A stretch of 18,021 nucleotides of DNA from Alphaproteobacteria bacterium (GCA_900767645.1 CAAFZY010000036.1:1-18021); one strand, 5' to 3'. Counted from the first letter of the stretch, positions 1-7,277 are shown. Made by a program: numbers and translations. The notes: generated from the sequence alone by a model not told the origin.

Positions 1-88
1 AGACTTCATGTGCTATTGCCTGCAGCCTGTATATCCTCTTCTTATCTACTTTCTTTTATAACTACCGCCCTTCCGGTCGGTGATTGCC

Positions 89-117
89 CTTATATGATAT
101 TCCCCTCTCCTTGTCAA
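89..117 (-). promoter_or_regulatory. Strong sigma70-type promoter reading leftward off the window
   Basis: On the minus strand the sequence reads TTGACA (117 to 112), a 17-nt spacer, then TATAAG (94 to 89). This is six of six and five of six matches to the consensus with ideal spacing. The minus-strand DNA just upstream of the -35 (about 118-160) is dominated by A and T tracts, like an UP element. Transcription would start near 82 and leave the window after about 80 nt of leader. That leader contains a short hairpin (ACCG/CGGT around 63-82) and no obvious start codon with a ribosome binding site. UP-element promoters of this strength often drive rRNA or tRNA operons, but the transcribed product is outside the window, so this is only a suggestion. 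Confidence 0.6.
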
Positions 118-402
118 TAGATTTTTTACATATTTTTGTTGTTTTTTTGCAAAAAATCGCAACCCATTAAAAATACTGAATAAATGCTTTTAAGTTTTTT
201 ATTCCTTCAGAGCGCATTATTATGTAAATAACACAACCAGCCAATGAGTTCAATATGGCTTTTATAACGTAACCTTTTGTTTTAACTGATTTTGCGCCAA
301 AACGACTCGGCGCGCGATGCGATTCGTAAATTTAACGAATCGCGACTCTCCGTATTATACTTTTAAATATATATAGGCGCACACGCATACAGCACAGCTT
401 TG
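118..402. other. A+T-rich intergenic region with no gene
   Basis: No credible reading frame with a ribosome binding site is present here on either strand. The stretch is rich in A and T runs. It lies between the leftward promoter at 89-117 and the rightward promoter at 403-431, so it acts as a divergent regulatory region. The only clear structure in it is the inverted repeat at 319-343. Confidence 0.5.
319..343. repeat. 9-bp inverted repeat, operator- or hairpin-like
   Basis: GCGATTCGT (319-327) is perfectly complementary to ACGAATCGC (335-343), separated by the 7-nt sequence AAATTTA. There is no T-run on either side, so it is a poor intrinsic terminator. It ends 59 bp before the -35 of the promoter for the ABC-type gene and could be a protein-binding dyad. 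Which protein would bind is unknown. Confidence 0.45.
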
Positions 403-431
403 TTGACAAATAAGACAAATCGTGCCATAAT
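403..431 (+). promoter_or_regulatory. Sigma70-type promoter of the ABC-like gene
   Basis: TTGACA (403-408), a 17-nt spacer, then CATAAT (426-431): six of six and five of six consensus matches. The predicted transcript starts near 438, giving a leader of about 22 nt that contains the AAAAGGA ribosome binding site (447-453), which lies 7 nt before the ATG at 461. Confidence 0.7.
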
Positions 432-460
432 TTGTATAGATGGAATAAAAGGATAATATT

Positions 461-2500
461 ATGAGCGCCGACAATAACAATGAAAACGATATAGTTCTCA
501 CCGATGCAGATTTAGCTGAGGCAAAAGCTATTATTGAAGGTTTGATTAAAGCCGATAAAAATAAATGGCTCTTTTTATCAACCGTATCAAGCTTAATAAG
601 CTCTGCCGACAGCGTTACCGGAAAATTATCGGCAAAAAGCTTATACTTTCTGGCCGGAAACACCGGAACCGGCGGTTTATCTGATTCAAACATGCAAGTA
701 GAAGAAATGGTGCAATGGATGGTGGCGCAGCGCGTTATGCAAAGAACAGATATCGCTTTACATAAAGATTATGACCAACGATCGCGCAATGAGCGTAACA
801 GCATTAACCCTGAACAAACAAGCAAATATTCTCAAACAATGAGCGAATCGGCAGCCTCTTATTTATTCCAAAAAGGCAAAATGATAAAGGCTTATGCTTC
901 GGCCGCCGTTGGATTGTGCCTAACAGGCGTTGCATTTGCCGCTAATCCGCCGCTTGCCGCCGCCGTTATCGGCGGTTCACTTGTTGCTACTATTCCTTCA
1001 TACTTTATGAATAAGCGTTTAAAAACACATAAAGTTAACCTTAAAAACATAATTGATGAAAAACAGAAGAAAGTAGCTTCATTCAGTCGGCAAATGTATC
1101 AAAACAGTTGTATGACCGAATCGGTTAACGCACAAGAAGAAACTTATAAACGTTTAGCTGACAGACAAAAACGCGTTATTCGGCGCGGAAAGATATTTAC
1201 CCAAAAGACACTTAAATACAATATATCCATGTCGGCTTGGAACACCGCTTGCGTTGCCGGAGTTATTGCCGCTTCAGCTGCTATCGGACTACCGCTTACC
1301 ACAACCGTGTTGGCGGCTGCCGGAACCGCAAGCACATTAGCGGCGACTAGCCGCATTTTATCCGGCCATTACGGCAAAAAAGAATATATTGAAACATTTG
1401 CCATGACGTATAAAAAATTTAAGTCAAAATACAAAGATTTTCAGTTCGGCAATGAAAAAACCAACCCTAAGGACAATATTTTACAGCTTGACCACATTGC
1501 ATACCGTCACCGTATTAACAGCGGCAAAAATGCCGGAGAACGACAAGACGCTGACTTTTTCAAGAGCGATGAAACCATCACCTTCAAAAACGGAATATCG
1601 GTTTTAAGCGGCGCGAGCGGCGCCGGTAAAAGCACACTAACAGAGCTTTTAATGCACGCCGACAACGTGACCGGCGGAAGTATTAAAATCGGTTCTTTAG
1701 ATAAAGACGGTAATTTAGTTGGCAAAGATTATTGCAATTTGGCAATGGGGGCTCCGTGCCAAAATATTGCCATTTCATATCAAAGGCCGGAATTAACCGA
1801 GTGCACGGTTGATACTTATATTAAGCTCGGCAACCCCAATGCAGACCCTAAAAAAGTTGATGAAATTAAAAAATTGCTCGGTATCGGTATTGAAAACGGC
1901 GGCACGATTGATGACTTAAAATTGCTATCTCCGGGGGTAGTTTTATCAGGGGGTGAACAAACGCGAATCGGCTTAGCACAAGCTTTAATTAAAGATTCGC
2001 CGATTATGATTTTGGACGAGCCGACCTCCGGCGTTGATGAAAAAATGTCAGAAAACATTGTAAACTACCTCAAGTCGCAAAAAGACAAAACCATTATTTA
2101 CATCACCCACGATCCGCGTGAAATTGATGCCATCGGAGCTTATCAGGCGGTTGACATCGGCAAACATTCAAAAGACGATGAAATCAACACCATAAAAAGT
2201 TATGATTTGACCAACCCTGAAACCAAAAAAGATTTTATTAAGTTTTTCAGCGACCGTACAATTTCAGAAAAATCAGAACAAAAAGAACGCTTACAAGCCT
2301 CGCTTGACAAGGTTCATCAGCGCAAGAAAGATTTAGTTGACAAACACATGCATAAGCGGATTACCGACGGCTATCCCATCAGCGTAACTGATTTGCAAGC
2401 ATTTAAGCAGATTAGCGGTATCGCCCCGAATAAGGCTAAAGAGCAAGCAGAAGCTTTGTTTAGTAAAATTAATGCCGCTGATAACACAAAATCACGCTAA
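461..2500 (+). CDS. ABC-exporter-like protein with a reduced membrane domain
   Basis: A 679-residue fusion of a helical N-terminal part and an ABC ATPase. The ATPase has every core motif: Walker A GASGAGKST (384-392), a Q-loop in the SYQRPEL segment, signature LSGGEQ (495-500), Walker B with D519/E520 (513-524), a D-loop, and the H-loop His550. It should therefore bind and hydrolyse ATP. Before it lie two hydrophobic hairpins (about 143-182 and 258-298) joined by a long charged helix, matching TM3-TM4 and TM5-TM6 of a type IV exporter. Residues 36-140 occupy the place of TM1-TM2 but are largely polar, so a normal six-helix half-transporter is not evident. A polar helical tail of about 80 residues follows the ATPase. 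The gene appears monocistronic, with its own promoter at 403-431. Substrate unknown. Either an unusual inner-membrane exporter or a non-transport ABC protein is possible. Confidence 0.85.
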   Translation: MSADNNNENDIVLTDADLAEAKAIIEGLIKADKNKWLFLSTVSSLISSADSVTGKLSAKSLYFLAGNTGTGGLSDSNMQVEEMVQWMVAQRVMQRTDIALHKDYDQRSRNERNSINPEQTSKYSQTMSESAASYLFQKGKMIKAYASAAVGLCLTGVAFAANPPLAAAVIGGSLVATIPSYFMNKRLKTHKVNLKNIIDEKQKKVASFSRQMYQNSCMTESVNAQEETYKRLADRQKRVIRRGKIFTQKTLKYNISMSAWNTACVAGVIAASAAIGLPLTTTVLAAAGTASTLAATSRILSGHYGKKEYIETFAMTYKKFKSKYKDFQFGNEKTNPKDNILQLDHIAYRHRINSGKNAGERQDADFFKSDETITFKNGISVLSGASGAGKSTLTELLMHADNVTGGSIKIGSLDKDGNLVGKDYCNLAMGAPCQNIAISYQRPELTECTVDTYIKLGNPNADPKKVDEIKKLLGIGIENGGTIDDLKLLSPGVVLSGGEQTRIGLAQALIKDSPIMILDEPTSGVDEKMSENIVNYLKSQKDKTIIYITHDPREIDAIGAYQAVDIGKHSKDDEINTIKSYDLTNPETKKDFIKFFSDRTISEKSEQKERLQASLDKVHQRKKDLVDKHMHKRITDGYPISVTDLQAFKQISGIAPNKAKEQAEALFSKINAADNTKSR

Positions 2501-2532
2501 AAATTTGTTTGTAATTTAAAATTAAATTGCAT

Positions 2533-2561
2533 TTGTAATTTTGCGTGATAATCTATATATG
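2533..2561 (+). promoter_or_regulatory. Possible infC promoter
   Basis: TTGTAA (2533-2538) and TATATG (2556-2561) are separated by 17 nt, an imperfect but plausible sigma70 pair. A GATAAT at 2547-2552 is a better -10 but lacks a -35 at normal distance. A 10-bp direct repeat, TTTGTAATTT, occurs at 2508-2517 and 2532-2541, the second copy overlapping the -35. No terminator was seen between the ABC-like gene and infC, so read-through from upstream is also possible. Confidence 0.3.
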
Positions 2562-2588
2562 TTTTAATAAAACGCGTATCAATTTTAT

Positions 2589-3140
2589 ATGGAGGAAAAC
2601 ATAGCTATTGAAAATACCAATGCGCCAGTACGCGAGAGCGACGGACCGCGCATTAATGAAGCCATCAAGGCCAAACAAGTACGTTTAATTGATGAAACCG
2701 GAGAAAACCGCGGGGTTGTTTCTATCCGCGAAGCCTTGCAAATTGCCGCGGAGGCTGGTTTTGACTTAATTGAAATTTCACCGCAAGCCGTTCCGCCGGT
2801 TTGTAAAGTTCTTGACTTCGGAAAATACAAATACGAAGTTCAAAAACGTAAAAATGAAGCAAAAAAGAATCAAAAAGTTGTTAACATTAAAGAGCTTAAA
2901 ATTCGTCCGGCAATTGATACGCATGATTATGAAGTTAAAATAAAACAAGCCAAAAAGTTTTTGGCTCAAGGCGATAAAGTTAAATTTACGATGCGCTTTA
3001 AGGGTCGTGAAATGAGCGCCAATGATTTAGGCAAAGAAATTTTAAACAAAATCATTGATGATTTGGATTTGGTCGGAAAAGTCGATTCTGCTCCTAAGCT
3101 TGAGGGCAGACAAATGACCATGATGATTGTTCCGGCATAA
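2589..3140 (+). CDS. infC: Translation initiation factor IF-3
   Basis: IF-3 binds the 30S subunit, prevents premature 50S joining and checks start-codon/initiator tRNA pairing. Both domains are present: the N-terminal domain (about 22-90, with REALQIAAEAGFDLIEISP and PPVCKVLDFGKYKYE), a lysine-rich linker, and the C-terminal domain (about 98-183, with IKELKIRP and RFKGREM). Coordinates use the first conventional ATG, but that start is doubtful. It has no ribosome binding site upstream, and a perfect GGAGGA (2591-2596) lies inside the would-be coding sequence. In frame after it come ATA (2601) and ATT (2607). infC of E. coli starts with AUU and uses it for autoregulation, so a rare start here is likely. 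The protein would then lose 4 or 6 residues. rpmI and rplT, often next to infC, do not follow; a terminator does. Confidence 0.96.
   Translation: MEENIAIENTNAPVRESDGPRINEAIKAKQVRLIDETGENRGVVSIREALQIAAEAGFDLIEISPQAVPPVCKVLDFGKYKYEVQKRKNEAKKNQKVVNIKELKIRPAIDTHDYEVKIKQAKKFLAQGDKVKFTMRFKGREMSANDLGKEILNKIIDDLDLVGKVDSAPKLEGRQMTMMIVPA
2591..2596 (+). promoter_or_regulatory. infC Shine-Dalgarno that overlaps the apparent ATG
   Basis: GGAGGA begins at the G of the ATG at 2589. It is 4 nt before an in-frame ATA (2601) and 10 nt before an in-frame ATT (2607). It therefore cannot serve the ATG and points to a non-canonical start codon. Confidence 0.65.
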
Positions 3141-3163
3141 ATTCAGGCAACTTTAAAAACATC

Positions 3164-3193
3164 AAAACCTCAGCTTTAAAAGCTGAGGTTTTT
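3164..3193. terminator. Bidirectional intrinsic terminator between infC and the convergent membrane gene
   Basis: A perfect stem pairs AAAACCTCAGCT (3164-3175) with AGCTGAGGTTTT (3181-3192) around a 5-nt loop. The flanking A-run and T-run provide a U-tract in both directions. It sits 23 nt after the infC stop and 18 nt after the stop of the minus-strand gene ending at 3211, so it can end both transcripts. Confidence 0.85.
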
Positions 3194-3210
3194 ATGTTTT
3201 GGTTCGTACA

Positions 3211-4026
3211 TCAGATTTTGGTGATTTGAATAATCTCACCTTTGTAAATCTTGACGTTGACATTGTCTTGCGGCTCAATGCCTTCGGTGCTTACATCGCG
3301 CCCAACTTTGAGAACGCCCTTACCGGACAATATTACGATTGTTTCGATAGGGCCTCTGTCAATGTAATTGACCGTGAGCGTTTCTGCCGCTATGGCATTC
3401 TTAATTTCTTCAGGTGTGCAACCTTGCAGCCAAACAATTCGCTTGCCGATGATAATTATTTTCACAACATCACCGGTTTTAAGTTCGCCTGAATCTTTGG
3501 CGGCAATCGTGAATATACCCTTGCCATCTATGTAGGCCTCACCAGAGTTATCAACATAGGTCAAGCGGACAACCTCTGGAGTTGCTTGCGCAATGTATTC
3601 TTTTTCTTGACGATTTATTCTTCCTTGTGTGGAAAAATAAAATACAAATAAAAGAACCAACACCAAAATGGGTAAATTGTCTTTAGCAAACTCTGTATCG
3701 CTTGCACTCAATCTTCGTGTCATCACAATGCTAATGATAGCAAAAGGAATGTATACCCAATAAAAGGATATTGGACACTTCCACATTATCGTGATGGCAA
3801 GAAAATAGACAGCAACCCACAGCATCTCCCTACGTCCTGCATTGCAGTCATACTCCATATCTGATATACGCAAGCAAAGCAATGTCAGTAACAACACCGC
3901 CGAGCTGTAGAATATAATTCTGTGCTCCCGATATATTTCAGGATTTGTAAAATAGAGAAAACATGCAGTGATAATAAGAACCAGATTAACGAGCTAACAC
4001 CAGTTGTTTTTAATGAACTTTTTCAT
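3211..4026 (-). pseudogene. Multi-pass membrane protein interrupted by an in-frame amber codon
   Basis: Reading from an ATG at 4026, the frame gives MKKFIKNNWC, then TAG (3996-3994), then continues open to the TGA at 3211. The 32 codons after the amber encode a good membrane helix (LVNLVLIITACFLYF) and part of the next, so the coding signal clearly begins before the stop. After the amber the first canonical start is GTG at 3897, in the middle of a hydrophobic helix and without a ribosome binding site. The intact product would have about five membrane helices, then a soluble beta-rich tail made of two similar segments. Family not recognised. Its codon choice looks less G+C-biased than its neighbours. 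It may be a recent nonsense mutation, a sequencing error, or a shortened functional protein (228 residues from GTG). The amber is not general recoding, because other genes here end in TAG. Confidence 0.55.
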
Positions 4027-4111
4027 AAATCATATAATTAAAAGTTAAACTTCAAACCGCAAATTATCAGAAAAAACGCCAAAGAAACCGGCAAATAATA
4101 ACTTTCTAAAT

Positions 4112-4151
4112 AATTTGTTTATGAGTGCCATTATAGCACTTTTAACAAATT
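4112..4151 (-). terminator. Two-tier hairpin downstream of rppH
   Basis: Outer arms AATTTGTT (4112-4119) and AACAAATT (4144-4151) enclose inner arms AGTGC (4124-4128) and GCACT (4136-4140) with a 7-nt loop. It begins 13 nt past the rppH stop on the minus strand. There is no long U-tract, so it may be a weak terminator or an mRNA 3'-end stabilising structure rather than a classic intrinsic terminator. Confidence 0.4.
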
Positions 4152-4163
4152 TGGCAAGAGCTT

Positions 4164-4643
4164 TTAATCCGGCTGATAATTTTCCATAATCGGTTTTAAT
4201 TGTTGCACCGCTTTTTTATAGACTGCACGCTTGAAAGCAACAATTTCAGCAACTGCCTCATCAATATTTGCCCACCGCCAACTTTTAAATTCCGGTTCAG
4301 CGGTGTTAAGATTGATTTCCGAATCGTTACCATAAAAATACAGCAGATTCCAATAAACATTTTGTCCGTTACTGACAATGCCTCGGTGCAGCAGCTTGCG
4401 GCGCACCGTATAAGGAAAATTATAGCATAACCCTTCGGGCAAACTGTGTACCACTTCAGCAGAAGTTACGGAAGTTTCTTCATTAAGTTCGCGCAATGCC
4501 GCGACGGCGGGAGATTCTCCTTCATCAATTCCGCCTTGCGGAAATTGCCAGCAATAACCTCTTTTGTCATTACGGGCGCAAAGCAAAACCTGCTTATTGC
4601 GGTTAAAAAGAATAATGCCGGCGCATTGGCGATAATTTGGCAT
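4164..4643 (-). CDS. rppH: RNA pyrophosphohydrolase (Nudix family)
   Basis: RppH removes pyrophosphate from triphosphorylated 5' ends of mRNAs, which triggers RNase E-dependent decay. The 159-residue protein has the expected size and the hallmark FPQGGIDEGE followed by the Nudix box. Gly37, Glu43 and the metal-binding cluster R51-E52-L-N-E55-E56 are present. One deviation is visible: the Gly of the closing EExG motif is Ser58. The C-terminal EFKSWRWANIDEAV segment, usual in RppH/YgdP proteins, supports this assignment over other Nudix enzymes. The start codon follows the ctpA stop after one base (TAAAATG), so the two are translationally coupled. This is the last gene of the gpmI-envC-ctpA-rppH run, an arrangement common in Alphaproteobacteria. 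Confidence 0.92.
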   Translation of the reverse strand: MPNYRQCAGIILFNRNKQVLLCARNDKRGYCWQFPQGGIDEGESPAVAALRELNEETSVTSAEVVHSLPEGLCYNFPYTVRRKLLHRGIVSNGQNVYWNLLYFYGNDSEINLNTAEPEFKSWRWANIDEAVAEIVAFKRAVYKKAVQQLKPIMENYQPD

Positions 4644-4644
4644 T

Positions 4645-5949
4645 TTATTTGCTCTCCGTTACGGCTTTTTCATTTTGAGGAACACTGTATAAATTTAGGG
4701 CTTTAACCAAATCAAGCGCACGAATTAATTGATAATCGGCAATTTCTTCTTTGTTTTCCGATTTGTTTTCAGAACCTGATTTTGCTTTTTTATTATCTTC
4801 TTCATTTTTAAGAGCGCCTTTTAATTCCGACTCTTTAATGTTTAGTCCGTACGATTCGACAGCTTCAAGTTTGGCTTGCTTAACCAAAATATCCGGTTCA
4901 ATACCTTTGGCCTGAATAGAGCGGCCGGACGGCGTGTAATAACGAGCCGTGGTAATACGCATTGCCCCATATTCGCCAAGCGGAATAACCGTTTGCACAG
5001 AACCCTTACCGAATGATTTTTCACCGATAACAATGGCGCGGTGATGATCTTGCAAAGCGCCGGCAAGAATTTCAGAAGCTGAAGCCGAACCCTCGTTGAT
5101 AATAACCACCATCGGCAATCCGGCGGCAATATCACCGGTCTGCGCCGTATACTTTACGGTATCTTCTTCATTACGTGAGCGGGTTGAAACAATTTCGCCT
5201 TTATCCAAAAACAAATCGGAAACGGCAACCGCCTGATCAAGCAAACCGCCCGGGTTGTTGCGCACATCAATTACAATACCGGCAAGTTTATTTTTAAGTT
5301 TTTTCTGCGCGTCTTTTACCGCTTTGATAATTTCTTTGTCGTTTTCTTCCGCAAATGACGAAATTCTGATATACAAAATATTATCATTTTTAATTTCGGT
5401 TTTGACCGAATGAATTTTAATTTCTTCGCGTTTTAAGGTTACCTCAAACGGTTTGGCATTTGCACGACGCACCGACAATTTTATTTTAGTGCCGATTTTA
5501 CCGCGCATTTTGGCAACCGCTTCATTTAAGGTTAAACCGATAACGGTTTGCCCGTCAATATGAGTGATATAATCGCCGCTTTTAATGCCGGCTTTGGCGG
5601 CGGGCGTGTCATCAATAGGCGATACCACCATCACAAGTCCGTTATCCATGGTAACCTCAATACCCAACCCGCCGAATTTGCCGCGAGTTTGCTCGCTCAT
5701 GTAAGCAAAGCTTTCAGTATCAAGGTAACTGCTGTGCGGGTCAAGCGAAGTGAGCATACCGTTAATGGCAGCCTCAATTAATTTTTTATCCGAAACTTCT
5801 TCAACATAAGAAATTTTTGCGCGCTCCATAACCTCGCCGAACAGATTAAGCATTTCGTAGGTATCAGGCTCTGATTCTTTTTTAGGCGCGGCATTAACAC
5901 TTACATTTATCAGAACAACAACTAAAATCAAAATAAACTTCTTTAACAT
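4645..5949 (-). CDS. ctpA: Carboxyl-terminal processing protease, S41 family
   Basis: A periplasmic serine protease of the CtpA/tail-specific family. The chosen start (5949) gives MLKKF, a hydrophobic stretch and an NVSVNA-A signal-peptide end, with a GGAA-type ribosome binding site 6 nt before it. Earlier in-frame ATGs at 5961 and 5988 lack a good site, and 5988 would overlap envC. The 434-residue protein has a CtpA N-terminal helical part, a PDZ domain (about 95-165, starting GGLGIEV) and the S41 core. The catalytic Ser/Lys dyad is Ser290 in GSASASEI and Lys315 in FGKGSVQT, exactly 25 residues apart as in plant D1-processing protease. A charged, low-complexity Ser/Glu/Lys linker (about 385-405) precedes the C-terminus. 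Family members trim periplasmic or lipoprotein substrates and murein hydrolases. The adjacent envC makes a link to cell-wall remodelling plausible. Confidence 0.93.
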   Translation of the reverse strand: MLKKFILILVVVLINVSVNAAPKKESEPDTYEMLNLFGEVMERAKISYVEEVSDKKLIEAAINGMLTSLDPHSSYLDTESFAYMSEQTRGKFGGLGIEVTMDNGLVMVVSPIDDTPAAKAGIKSGDYITHIDGQTVIGLTLNEAVAKMRGKIGTKIKLSVRRANAKPFEVTLKREEIKIHSVKTEIKNDNILYIRISSFAEENDKEIIKAVKDAQKKLKNKLAGIVIDVRNNPGGLLDQAVAVSDLFLDKGEIVSTRSRNEEDTVKYTAQTGDIAAGLPMVVIINEGSASASEILAGALQDHHRAIVIGEKSFGKGSVQTVIPLGEYGAMRITTARYYTPSGRSIQAKGIEPDILVKQAKLEAVESYGLNIKESELKGALKNEEDNKKAKSGSENKSENKEEIADYQLIRALDLVKALNLYSVPQNEKAVTESK

Positions 5950-5977
5950 TTTTGTTTCCATTTCGTAAAAAAAACAA

Positions 5978-7273
5978 TTACATGGCAAACCACGGCGCCG
6001 GATTTACCGGTTTGCGGTTTTTGCGAATTTCAATATATAATTTTGCCGTATCGGCATCAGGCATGGTTCCAATCGGCTCGCCGGCAAGCACCATTTGTCC
6101 GCTCTGTGCGTCAATCGCGCTTAATCCGGCCAGCAAAGACATATAATCTTCGCCATGCTCGATAATAATTAAATTACCGTAACCTTTAAACGGACCGGCA
6201 AAAATAACCGACCCGTCATACGGAGCAATCACTTGCGCCGACGGTCTGGTTTTTATAACCATTCCTTTGGAGGTAACGCCTTTGGAAAGCTCTTGTCCGT
6301 AAGAAGTTACCACCTGTCCGCGTACCGGCTTGGTAAGTCTGCCGCGAACTCCGGCAAAATTAATTTCCTGATTATTTATACTCTGGGCTTTTATATTTAT
6401 CAAGTCTGATTCGGAAGCTGAATAATCTTCACCGCTTTCGGTTTGCAAACCGCTGCCTTTGCCGGCGGCAATCCGGCGCTTTTGTTCTTCTTCCAATCGG
6501 CGCATTTCTTCACGCTCACGGGCAGCACGTTTAATTTCTTCTTGTCGGCGGCGTTTGAGCTCTTTATCATGCTCCAGTTTTTCCATTAAATCGCGCAAAT
6601 CTGAGGCCTCTTGCGCCAACTTAATCGCTTCTGCCTGTGTTTTTTGGCTTTTACCTTCAATTTTTTTACGCATTGCCGCCTTTTGTGCCGACATTTGCTT
6701 TAAAGATTTTTGCTGCGCCTGCAAGGATTTTTTATGCTTTGCCAATTCTGCCAACTTAGACTCATGCTGTTGTTTTTGCTTGGCAATATTATCTAAATCA
6801 GCTTTAATTTTGGCGGCTTTGTCGTTTAAGAAAGGCACGCTCTCGCGCATTAAAATAGCACTGCGGATAACATCAACCGGCGAAAGCGGTTGTATTAACA
6901 AAGATTCGGTCGGGTGCAACGCCAAATTTTGCAACGCTGCCAAAGTTTGCGCCAAATTACCGTATTCCTGATTAAACTCTTCTTGCGCCACCTGCAGTTT
7001 GGCTTCCAAAAGTTTTAATTCCGCCTCGGTTTTAGTGGTTTTTTCTTCTTCATCTTGCAGCTGTTTGGCGGCTTTTATCATTTTTTTGTTTACATCGGCA
7101 AGTTCAATACTGATTTTAACCGCTTCAGCCTGCAGTTTTTTATATTCCATTTGACGAGCCTGAGCCTTTTGCTCGGCCGCTTTAACATCTCCGCCTGAAA
7201 CAGGGGCGGCAATAACCGTCTGCGCCGTTAAAAGGCACAGTAAAGTTACGATGTATGCCGCCAGTGTTTTCAT
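5978..7273 (-). CDS. envC: EnvC-like murein hydrolase activator (coiled coil plus degenerate LytM domain)
   Basis: A 431-residue exported protein. A signal peptide (MKTLAAYIVTLLCLLTAQTVIA, cleaved near residue 22) is followed by long charged coiled coils (about 27-115 and 150-275) rich in Lys/Glu/Gln/Arg, then an M23/LytM fold (about 305-431). The zinc ligands of active M23 enzymes are missing: the first His region reads SKGMVI, and the usual HxH motif is replaced by LYIEIR. It should therefore not cleave peptidoglycan itself. EnvC proteins with this architecture activate periplasmic amidases during septum splitting. The start lies 4 nt after the gpmI stop, so the genes are cotranscribed. Its order in gpmI-envC-ctpA-rppH matches other alphaproteobacteria. 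The symbol is by domain similarity; the amidase partner is not in the window. Confidence 0.88.
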   Translation of the reverse strand: MKTLAAYIVTLLCLLTAQTVIAAPVSGGDVKAAEQKAQARQMEYKKLQAEAVKISIELADVNKKMIKAAKQLQDEEEKTTKTEAELKLLEAKLQVAQEEFNQEYGNLAQTLAALQNLALHPTESLLIQPLSPVDVIRSAILMRESVPFLNDKAAKIKADLDNIAKQKQQHESKLAELAKHKKSLQAQQKSLKQMSAQKAAMRKKIEGKSQKTQAEAIKLAQEASDLRDLMEKLEHDKELKRRRQEEIKRAAREREEMRRLEEEQKRRIAAGKGSGLQTESGEDYSASESDLINIKAQSINNQEINFAGVRGRLTKPVRGQVVTSYGQELSKGVTSKGMVIKTRPSAQVIAPYDGSVIFAGPFKGYGNLIIIEHGEDYMSLLAGLSAIDAQSGQMVLAGEPIGTMPDADTAKLYIEIRKNRKPVNPAPWFAM

Positions 7274-7277
7274 GCGC

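Noticed and set aside
355..693. Open reading frame on the minus strand across the promoter and start of the ABC-like gene
   Set aside because: It is antisense to the well-supported gene and its promoter, has no ribosome binding site and no recognisable protein features.
2493..2547. CACGC...GCGTG inverted repeat after the ABC-like gene as a terminator
   Set aside because: The loop is over 30 nt, there is a bulge in the stem and no U-tract follows; it also overlaps the stop codon.
3199..3492. Plus-strand reading frame after infC
   Set aside because: It begins inside the infC terminator region and lies antisense to the beta-rich tail of the minus-strand membrane gene, whose protein sequence is far more convincing.
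3994..3996. TAG reassigned to an amino acid in this genome
   Set aside because: The porin (10910-10912) and the ADP-kinase (11540-11538) both end naturally at TAG with correct family C-termini.
5949..5988. ATG at 5988 or 5961 as the ctpA start
   Set aside because: The 13 (or 4) extra residues would precede a complete signal peptide, 5988 overlaps envC, and only the ATG at 5949 has a usable GGAA site at proper distance.
6459..6971. Long Ser/Cys-rich plus-strand reading frame inside envC
   Set aside because: It is the antisense image of the Lys/Glu/Ala coiled coil; repetitive coding on the other strand keeps this frame open.
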